NCBI RefSeq assembly: GCF_000090795.2
Contig: NW_003546411.1
Span: forward strand, 147,114-187,525
Reading direction: 5' to 3'
Source: Amphimedon queenslandica
Lineage: Eukaryota > Porifera > Demospongiae > Haplosclerida > Niphatidae
Length of the DNA stretch: 40,412 bases
The position numbers and the translations under genes are program-made. The notes under the pieces are model-generated. The model was not told where the DNA came from. It made no database searches and worked only from the letters and a program-made list of their open reading frames with translations. Within the stretch, counting starts at the first letter, position 1. Each line of letters opens with the position of its first letter. This document shows positions 23,001 to 32,768 of the stretch, piece after piece.

Positions 23001-26000
23001 AGAAGAAGACCATAATGGTAGTACTTATTAATGATGCTACATGCATGTACATACATGTATATACATGTATTACATGTATATTAGCATGCAGTATTTGCTT
23101 ACTCTGAAAAGAAGTATAAGGTTCTATAATCACACTTCAAACTCTTTGGTTCGTAAAACTTGTGCTCTGCAATAATGATATAAGTAATGAATATGTATAT
23201 GTATGTGTATAATAATCATAAATGATTATTTTTAATTTTTATAATGAGAACAAACAATTACAACAACTTGAAACATTATGCTGAAACAATGTACCCTAAG
23301 TATGAAACAGTGGATAAATTAGTTCAGTTCTAAAGACTGCGCACATAGTACATCTACATACATGTACATGTAATTATACAGTATAATAGTATTGTAATCT
23401 CACACAGTAACTAATGAATGAATACCTTTAAGGTTTCTTTTCCTTCCTGGCTGGAATATGTCTACTTTCTGGCCTGTCTTTGCATTGGTTTCTCTATTAG
23501 TGAGACGGTCTTTCCTATTGGCAAACCTTTCCTTTGTCTGCAATACATTAGAACCTGCAATGAATATGTACAGTACATGTACATGTAGGTCAAAAATTAA
23601 AAATAAAATAATATGTACATGTACATGTACATGTATGTACATGTATGTGTGCATGGATATTTCTATAGGTACACAATGTACATGTACACCTAACAGCTAG
23701 TAATTTACATCAGAACTTACGTGCTGAATCTGCATATACAACTATTTTTTCCACGAGTCCATCAGCATTAAGATAAGGAGCATATTTCTCTACTTTAGCT
23801 TTGTGATAGAGAACAGTTTTCTTTCCCTTGGGACATCTTGTCTCATAATCTATTATTAATATAACAATTGCATGTACTCATTACATACAATAATATACAG
23901 TACATGTGCTTGTACCTGTAACTGTATATGTAAATTAATGTACGGAAAAGAATAATTGTTTTATTTTTTTGTATACACATACATATACATATTCAATAAT
24001 TCAAAATGATACACAACTTGTATCTTCCTCTCATCAAATACAGTTTTTTGTATTGCACGTAATGATGAAGTAAGCATCAGTAATCAATTAAGGTAATTAA
24101 TTAATTTATTATTATTATTATTGTTATTATTATTTATTAGTTGCGTGTTCCTCCCTAACAATGGTACTTATTTCATATCCTATATCGTCATAGCGACGTT
24201 CATTTCGTCGCCATTAGAGTTGCTACGGTTACCACAGCTAGCTGAATATATCTATAGACGAATCAGAGCAAAGACTAAACTGGAGAAACAGCAAATTATC
24301 AAGAAAGTAAGAAAATTCCAAAAAATGTCTCCGAAATCAATCCCAATTTTTGTTAGATTTTCTGATACATATTGATGTCCTTATGCTATGTAGCAAGTTT
24401 GAGCTGATTCCGACTTGAATTTTTCAAGTTACGGCCGTTTTAAAAAATGGGCCAAAATCTGAAAAAATCCCTGTACTATAGTACTATAGCCCATGGTTTT
24501 TTCCAAAAAATGGCCAAAAAATCACCCCCAATTTTTATTACATTTTCTGATACATATTGATGTACTTATGCTGTGTAGCAAGTGTGAGCTGATTCTGACT
24601 TAAATTTTTCAAGTTATGGCCATTTAAAAAAATGGGCCAAAATCTGAAAAAATCCCTGTACTATAGCCAATGGTTTTTTCAAAAAAATAGCCAAAAAATC
24701 ACCCCCAATTTTTATTACATTTTCTGATACATATTGATGTCCTTATGCTGTGTAGCAAGTTTGAGCTGATTCCGACTTGAATTTTTCAAGTTTCAGCCAT
24801 TTTAAAAAATGGGCCAAAATCTGAAAAAATCCCTGTACTATAGCCCATTTTTTTTTAATTTAATAATAATAAAATGAATTTGAAATAGGATCAGAAATCA
24901 GTAGTAATGAGTTTATAAGTGAAATTAGTAATAATAATAATAATAATAATCTTTATTAATATGTTAGTGACATTGAAGTCGAGCATCAGAGATTGCTACA
25001 TCAATGTCACAGTCACTGGGCCTATATATTGATCTCCTTGTACCCCTTACACACCGAATTGTTGATCTATAGCTCATGGTTTTTTCCAAAAAATGGCCAA
25101 AAAATCACCCCCAATTTTTATTACATTTTAAAATACATATTGATGTCCTTATGCTGTGTAGCAAGTGTGAGCTGATTCTGACTTGAATTTTTCAAGTTAC
25201 AGCCATTTATAATTACAAAACTACACTGCATGTACACGTACCTTTAGGTGATATGGTTATGGGATTGACCCAGGAAGGAGGTAATTGAAAATGATCCTTT
25301 CCAGCCTTTTGCTCCTCTTCCTCCTGTTAACAAAAAAATTTAATGCCATTAACCTAAAATTACAAGTACTCCTATTACAAATGTAGTGTACATGTACATG
25401 TATACATACATGTATACTCTACATGTCTCTTCTCTCTCTCTCTCTCTCTCTCTTACTTCTTCATGATCTTCCTCTAATGCCATTTCTTCATCAGGTAGCA
25501 GCAACTGCTTGTCAATGCTAGGGAAGAAATACTCCCACCTTGCTGCATCCCCAAGATCATACACAAGATTCTTAACGCCCTGAGAGCAGTCCTGCATATT
25601 TACCCAATAGTTCCTGTGGTTCCAGAGTGTCTCAATGCCAAGGTAGAGAGGTGAGTCCAGTGGGTGTGTCTCTCCAGTGGTGGGCTCTATGAAGAAGCTG
25701 TGAGCCACCTCCCTCTTCCCAGAGAGGACAAGTACCCATGAGTGATATCGTAGACCATAGAACTTATCAGGAGGAGGTTTCTCCAGTTCCTGAATGATGA
25801 TTAGTGTGAATAATTAGTAAACATGACATGTACATGTACATGTCATGTACATTCATGTCATGAACTCCAAAGTCACTCCAAATTTTTGTTACTTTCTGAT
25901 CTAAGCTTAATATGGAAACTACATGTAGTATGCTTGAGCTGATTCCAACAACAAATTCTAAAGTTACATGTACAAGCATTTTTTAAAATGTAGCAAATTG

Positions 26001-28684
26001 GCTCCATGTAAAATCACCTCAATTTTTATTAAATTTTCTGATACACATGTACAAAGTACATGAATGCATGTACCGTAATTTTCCTTTTTTTCGTTGTGGA
26101 AATATTTTCGTATGGTCCTAAATTGACGAAAATATTTCAATCGAAAATTTTTGAGCAACCAAAATTTGTGACCTAATTCATCAAAGAAAGACTAAGGTAC
26201 GGCCTGATAAGTAGGTATCTTCTTGCAGCTCTAACCTTGCTCTATCCACTGGTGCTTGCTGTACTTCAATCAGTTGCTTCACTACTGAGTTATAAAATAA
26301 AACGGTCCACCATGTGACAAAAGTAGCCATTTAATGTTTCCGTTTATTATCCGTAAATTGGTCATTGCTGCATCTCCAGTACTATCCGTATACTAGTAAT
26401 GTCGGGGGGAACAGCCAGGTCAAGAATCTCTTATCTCAAGAATTATAAACACTACTATAGCGGCCTTGTTACCAGTAGGTAAAGGACAAGGTATGTGCAA
26501 GAGAAGCTAAATTTTCAGACTGTAAAAATTTTCGTACACTATGAGAAGACGAAAATATTTCCACTTGAATTTTTCTGAAACGAAAAATTTTTGTACGAAA
26601 AAAAGGCAAATTACGGTACATGTACATTGTATGTAGAAAGTTTGAGCTGTTTCCAACAAGTTACATGTACAATCTTAAAAATAAACTAAGGAAAAAGCAT
26701 GGTTCTGACTTCTGATGCCACAATACATTACACTACATAAAGTATCAGCATTACATGTACTATGATGATCATGATTTGGTTCTTACAGCAATCCTTGCCT
26801 CCTCTTCTTCTTTCTTCTTCTTCTCCTCAGCAGCTATTTTGTCCTTCTCCTTTTGATCTTGTAGCTTGAGGAATTGACTGCTCAGGTCTTTAGGAGGTCG
26901 TACAGCATACTTGGCTTTCTCCTTAGTAGCACTTGGTGGCTCTTCCTATGAACAATGTGAGCATCAAACACATTATGTCATGTACCAATGTACCACTGTA
27001 CATGTAGTTAAAAATAATGCACTCAAAAATTGCTATTACATATACAGTACATGCACATGTATAAATGCACATGTATATACTGTACTGTACATGCACATGT
27101 ACAATATGCTATACCGTATAGCACAAAATTTTCAAGGAATATAAATTTCATGGATTTTGTGATTTTCTAAAAATTCATAAAAATTACTTCTGTGAAATCA
27201 AATTATTATGGTATAATTAGATGGCAGACGGCATAAATTTTGCAAATTTGTGAAATTTATAGTCTTTGAAAATTTTGCACTATACGGTATCATGATAACT
27301 AGTTAACTACTCTTCCCCCTTTGAGGTTCCAGAGGATAGCAATATTACACGTACATATTACATGTATATGTAGTCTGCTTGAAAGAAATGATTACAATAA
27401 AATGGTCCTACCTCTTGTACGTTCATTAGCTGTGGGCATGGTTTCCTTGTTTGATCCAATAGTGTGATTTCTCTTGTTGCATAGCCACACACACAGTATG
27501 CATCATATCCAGCCCCAATGAGTAATGAGGCTAGGACTATTGAATAATCAAAACAGTTCCCTTTCTGACTTGATAGTACTTGTGTTGGGGAAACAATCTT
27601 TTCAGGCTAGAGAGAAAAATTAAATTAAAATTAAATAATAAATATTAATAGACAACATTATTAACAATGATTACACAATTAAAATGTCACAGAATTAAGA
27701 GCTCATACACACATTAATATAGTCTCTTGTCTTAATTTCTCAAGGAACATGGTCCAAGTAGGCGAATTAGAGCAGTAGCTGGTAGTGATTTTAATGTACT
27801 ACAAGCAAAGGTTGGTGTGCATGAAAATCATCAAGGTATCCATGTGCAGTAGCTAATTTTAAATGTACATGTACATGCATGTGCAATATAGTATACATGT
27901 ACTATGAGTGTACATGAATGTACATGTAATGTACATGCAGTTACCAGTTCATTGGGTATGCTCAGTGTGACATAGGAGAGATAATCAGACACAAACTCAC
28001 TGCAGCCATCATAATCATACAGTTCCTTGTATGGGAGTTGAGTTGGTCTCAGTGTAGTGCAGATAAATTTCTACAAATAAAAGTTATACAAAAGTAGTAG
28101 CTCTGTTTTAATTCAAATTTATTACAGTACACATTCCAATTTTTCTACACTAGGAACATTGAACTCTTTCAGTAGTTGGTACTAATGTTTAAATACTTTT
28201 TGAATGTACATGTACATGAAACTGTAGGCTATTTCTGGCTGACTTGGTGAATCCATTAGTCACAGTAATGCAGTTAGTAAGTTTTTAAAAGGACTAGAAT
28301 CAGTTTTACCAATGCACAAAGCAAACATGCTCCAACTGAACTTTACATAGTACGATAGTAGCACTATTATGATCAATAAGTGTAATAAATTATTATATCC
28401 AAAGCTCTTTCTCACTTCAACTCCGTTCTCATTAGGTGGTTTCAATAAAAGAGGCTTCCTGTCACCGTACAACTGTCGAAACTGACGCTGAAAGTTTTCA
28501 GCATAAGCAATCAATAGCTTCTCCTTCTTGGATTGGCTAAAGTAAGAGGAAGAGGAACTCCTACGATACACAGAAAAAGCATCAATTAGTATAAAACCAA
28601 ACTGCTTTATTACTTGAGAGACTGGTCTATCTGTTTGGGAGTTTTCAAGTTAATTTGGCCCAATGCCTCCTTTAGACTCTCCAT
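19962..28684 (-). CDS. DRC7: DRC7 (CCDC135), nexin-dynein regulatory complex subunit
   Basis: Seventeen phase-checked exons give about 814 residues (human about 874): 28614-28684, 28416-28560, 27945-28070, 27412-27606, 26787-26945, 25457-25789, 25242-25323, 23721-23849, 23426-23554, 23103-23166, 22831-22990, 22279-22494, 21978-22088, 21621-21731, 21090-21284, 20244-20383, 19962-20040. An N-terminal FQRQF...PLL block leads into a transglutaminase-like core: Cys in QKGNCFDYS (about 132), His in YHSWVLVLSGKRE (about 248), then FFIEPTTG. A Glu/Lys-rich helix lies between, and LWNHRNYWVNMQDC, ETRCPKGKK and RVDGL blocks follow. The C-terminal coiled coil contains YLAPFLA, ECLSDMKKRL and HILEQRLNR. 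DRC7 is part of the axonemal N-DRC linker. The first exon (MESLKEALGQINLK) is supported by splice phase only. The 1.4-kb intron 23850-25241 holds a tandem repeat; other introns hold mobile elements. Confidence 0.93.
20540..20885. repeat. Dispersed CAAAGCATGC repeat, copy C
   Basis: Starts CCACAAAGCATTCTGAGTGA and ends GCCAAAATCCTGTGG. Internal blocks are shared with the other copies: GAGTTGACAAGCACTAC, GAGCAACTTTAAAAA, TCAGCTCAAAGTT, GACAATCCACTGGCAAGAAG. It is enlarged by ACATGT repeats and lies in a DRC7 intron. Confidence 0.65.
20826..20850. repeat. Palindromic ACATGT repeat (representative of dozens)
   Basis: An uninterrupted run of TACATG units. Similar runs of two to five units occur throughout the introns, for example near 2935, 5595, 13400, 22620, 23615, 29305, 30435, 30855 and 33310. 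The unit is its own reverse complement in register, so every run is a perfect palindrome. None is found inside the longer coding exons. Confidence 0.85.
24194..24306 (+). other. Exon-like plus-strand stretch inside a DRC7 intron
   Basis: Bounded by an AG (CGTCATAG) and a good donor (AAA|GTAAGA), it encodes ELLRLPQLAEYIYRRIRAK followed by TKLEKQQIIKK. Composition looks coding and has more CpG than its surroundings. It ends in the phase needed to join 27745-27810. No known family recognised; the assembly is speculative. Confidence 0.25.
24310..25206. repeat. Tandem repeat array in a DRC7 intron, interrupted before the last unit
   Basis: Three consecutive units of about 165-185 bp (about 24310-24495, 24496-24668, 24669-24850) share GATACATATTGATGT, GCAAGTTTGAGCTGATTC, AATTTTTCAAGTT and GGGCCAAAATCTGAAAAAA. 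A fourth, partial unit is at about 25068-25206. The 220 bp between holds a TAA run and a hairpin with perfect 10-bp arms GTGACATTGA / TCAATGTCAC (24967-25010). Confidence 0.8.
26071..26618. mobile_element. TACCGTAA-ended inverted-repeat element, 548 bp
   Basis: Left TACCGTAATTTTCCTTTTTT; right, inverted, TACCGTAATTTGCCTTTTTT. Inner GTGGAAATATTTTCGT / ACGAAAATATTTCCAC arms follow. The ends are a variant of the TACCGTATAG family. The unique interior (about 26170-26520) includes a minus-strand coding-like stretch (KQLIEVQQAPVDRARLEL). It lies in a DRC7 intron. Confidence 0.78.
27112..27289. mobile_element. TACCGTATAG-family element, 178 bp
   Basis: Left TACCGTATAGCACAAAATTTTC and right, inverted, TACCGTATAGTGCAAAATTTTC. 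It is almost entirely palindromic and is the shortest copy. It lies in a DRC7 intron. Confidence 0.82.
27745..27810 (+). other. Exon-like plus-strand stretch inside a DRC7 intron
   Basis: Preceded by a polypyrimidine-like TTAATTTCTCAAG acceptor and followed by AAG|GTTGGT, it encodes EHGPSRRIRAVAGSDFNVL plus QAK in phase 0. Read on without splicing, the frame stops 12 codons later. It could be part of a nested plus-strand gene, or decayed coding DNA. Confidence 0.25.
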
Positions 28685-28996
28685 TTTCTCGTTACTATGA
28701 CGACCAATTTTTAACCCCACAACAACCACACCTTTTAATTAATAATAATTATTATAATTTTTTGTTAAAACCATTGAATTTTAAAACATCAATTAAAATT
28801 TAAAAGCACCAATAATTACACAAACATCAACATGAACATAACATAACATATAGAACGGATTTTAATTATAGTTTGTGTGGACATTGTGTCACAGCAAGTA
28901 ATAAGAATTAGAGCGAAGGGAGAATGAAGAGGATTAGTAAGCTAGGATTTTGGCCTGATAAGAAGATAATAACGATATTCATTACTTAATGTCATC

Positions 28997-31900
28997 TCAC
29001 AGTCCAGTGACCTCTTCATTCCCGGGGTTAGCTGCCGAAGGAGCTGCAGTAGTAGAAACTTTTTTTTTCCGAAACAACGATATCTGATTGACTTGCTCAC
29101 CTACAAATGATAGACATGTGCAAAATGAAGAATATCTACAATACAAGCATTTACATGTACATGTACATGTATGTGTAGAGTGTATCGGATATTGTCCATA
29201 ATACATGTACAAATGATAGATTCAGTTATGTACATGTACAATGTAGTATTGAATGTACACATTATGACTACATCATCTCTACATGTATACCAGTATACAT
29301 GTACATGTACATGTACATCAATACTATAAAGTGCAGAGGACAGGTATTCAATACAATAAAAACTCTGTACTTACCATCAGGAGTGTACATGTCACACTTG
29401 AGTACATCCTCACGGAAATTCTTAGATGAAGGCAAGGCTTTATCTGTTGTTATAGAAACAGGTGGTAGCTCCCTGTAATAGTAACAATAAGTTAACATAC
29501 ATGCTAAGTGAGCATACTCGGGCCCTCCTTTCTCAAGCCTCTTCTTCTTTACTTCTTCATCAAACTGATTGAGCTCATCAACACATCTTGATATCATAGC
29601 ATCCATCATTGGAGCCTAAACAATTGATAATTACAACACATGTACATTGTGGATGTACATGTATTAATCAAAATTATATTTTCATATGCATAATTATGTA
29701 CGTGTATATGTATTTTCATATGCAAAACCAGGGTTTTCCATAAAGCATGCTAAGTGAACTAAACAGCATGAGCTTCATGAGCTGAAAAGCAGTAAAGTAC
29801 ATGTACATGGTTTTCAAAAAAAATAATTTTGGTTAGAATCAGTTCAAGCTTGCTACATGTACAAAATTCTCTCCTAATAATTTTTGGCAAAATATGGCCA
29901 AGTACAGGGACTTTGGCTTAATTTTTGAGCAGCTTGACAATCCACTGACTAGAACCTGCATGAGCAGTTTGAGCACTATGCAAAACCCTGTGGAAAACAC
30001 TAACTGTTTGGCAGAATACATGTAAATTAAATACATGTATACATGTATATGCATGTGATAAGGACATGAGGTTAATCTCACTTGTCTTGAAAATACTTGT
30101 ACTCTTTTAGCAACTTTCTGTGAGGCATGGAATGAGTCAAACTCAAGCCAGAGCGATGAATAAAAGTTCTCTCCTTGCTCCGTTGCTGGCTGGAACTCCC
30201 AGCAAAACATATCATACGATAAATAAAGGAGGATCTCCTAAATAGAATCATCCATTTTAAAACTATTATATACAGTGTACATTCACAGTACATTGTGCAT
30301 GTACACTGCACAGCAGAACATTAAGTGCTATACAATAATGTTTTTGGACAAAATTGATCATCAATTAAAATTCTCTACAATGACAGCTAGTACATGTGTA
30401 TAATAAAAAGTTACATGTACAAACATGAGTATAATACATGTACATGTACATGTACAGTAAACTACATGTACATTGTACATGTATAATGGTCTTACTCTTG
30501 GTTGAGTGTCAGTAAACAAGTGGATACATTCAGGATTGATGGCAACAACAACATTTCTATCAGAGAGAGACAGGATCTGCTTTCGCTCAATTTGACCACG
30601 AAACATCACACAGCTGTGAAAAAGAAAGTAACAATTTTAAAAAATTGATTCTAAAATTCCAATTTTTACATGTACATGCACATGTATGCAAAAAGTCACT
30701 CAGACTCAAAGCCATTTTTTTAAATGCCTTGTGGGTACAAGGTCTTTGACAAAATTTCTGGAAAATGACCATCAAAATACAAAATTTGCAAATTTCCTTA
30801 CCCAATTTAATAGCCATACATTAATTACTATTAGTACTATACATACATGTACCGGTACATGTACATGTACATGTACATTAATATAATACATGTACATGTA
30901 TATCTCAACTGAGTTTGACCCAAAAAAATTGGAATAACTTCTTATAAGAATGTGGGATAAAGATGAAACTTTCACAGGTTCTTAGTCGCCCAATGCCACC
31001 ACAGGATCTCAGGTCTTGGATCTCTCAGCCCTTGGGAACCCTGAGAACCAGGTTCTCCCTATAAACCCAATGGCATTATATCAAAATGACATTTTATGAC
31101 AATTTGTCTTCTGATAGTGATGGCTTTCATGAAGAGTAGTTGACTCTAGCTGTCCAGCAGTTATTGTACTGCTTATCAAAAAAACAAAACCCATTTACGT
31201 GTGAAATACAGGCCAACCACACAGCTGAAAATATCGGCCATGCTTCTATGAATATTATTATTATTGTGTGCTATAGTTACATCATGAATGATGTCAATAT
31301 TGTACAATAGATGTAGTGTGATGTCACTATTATACTTACCCATAATAAGGTTTGATCCAGCACCTTTGAAGATAAAGTAATTTCAACTGCAAGTCGATAT
31401 CCAGCCATTGCTTCTTCTCCTCCTCAGTTCCAAGACTATTAGCAACTGCACTCGTTTCAACATCAACTGATGCATCAATCCTCTTCTTTGACTCACTGCT
31501 CACCTAATGATACATACATCTACAGTCAGGGCCGCCAATAGGCTACAAGGGGCCCAGGGCAAAAGCTTTGATGGGGCCCCTACTAATACAAATGGCCCCC
31601 CTTATTGATAACAGTAATTAACAACATGGCCCAGCAAGAGCTACCTTTAAAGAGTTATCATAATTCATTATTATTTTTTGTAAAAAACTATGCATACTTT
31701 ACTACTGACCTGGGGCTTGGGGGCCACCTTTGATTGAGGGCCCTGGGCAAAATGCCCCACCTGCCCCCCTATTGGCAGCCCTAGGAACATGCGTGTTAAA
31801 GACACTGCATGAGAATTAATGTTCTTAATTATAATTATAGAGCAAAGTTCTGAGCCAAGGTTGTACATGTACAAGCGCATGATATGATGAGATTAATACA

Positions 31901-32712
31901 TATACCACAAGTAGTAAATGTACAGTACATGTAAATTAATTGATAGCAAGTGCAATATGCACATGAACTAAACTCTAGTTATGCATTTATAATGTTAATA
32001 ATTATCATTCACATTGTACATGTATATGTACTGTACATGTACAAGATGGAGTTTGGAGAGCAGGTTACATGTACATGTGTAAGACAGTTTACTTTAAGCC
32101 ATATTGATTCATATTTAGTGACAAGGTCATTCTCTATTCCAGTGCTCTTTGATCCTTTCCCTAATAATTTATTCTTTACTCCGCCAGTTGCAGGAACAAG
32201 ATGGGGAGGGAAATACTGGCTTAAGGACGACCTATTGAACAAAATAATAGACATTTAATCATGTACTGTAACTATTGATTACTATTAATATTTTTATTAT
32301 TCTGTAATGCATACACAAAGGATTCTCTACAGGATTTTGGCACCATACATGTACATGTACTTCTTGTCAGTAGGTTTTTAAAGCTTCTCAAAAATCCCAT
32401 CAAACACTCTGTACTAAAATTTCAAAGTTGCTTCAAAAGCATATGGTACTGCTTGCCAGCTCATAATCCTGATCTTTAGCTCACTTAGCATGCTTTGTAT
32501 AAAACCCTGCAAACATGTACATGTACCTCTTATTAAAAAGAGACAAAGCAATTATTTGAAAATCACTAATAATAAATAATTACTTAAAGCTCTGAGGGGT
32601 GTGCTGCTCCTTGTTGTACTCCTTGTTCTCAATGGCACATTGAATGGAGGCCAGCTCAATCAGTTCCTCTTTAGATAAAGGATAGCGACCACTAATGACA
32701 TTGAGTCTTGCC

Positions 32713-32768
<56 letters not shown>

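Noticed and set aside
28560..29100. FRMD8 and DRC7 as one fused FERM-transglutaminase gene.
   Set aside because: FRMD8 ends with an in-frame stop at 28997 and DRC7 has a separate start exon (28614-28684) that splices in phase.
29490..29517. A 28-nt mini-intron look-alike in FRMD8 exon 29375-29615 (minus strand GTATGT ... TTACAG).
   Set aside because: Removing 28 nt shifts the frame to an early stop, while reading through stays open and keeps downstream phase. It is coding sequence (ACMLTYCYYYREL).
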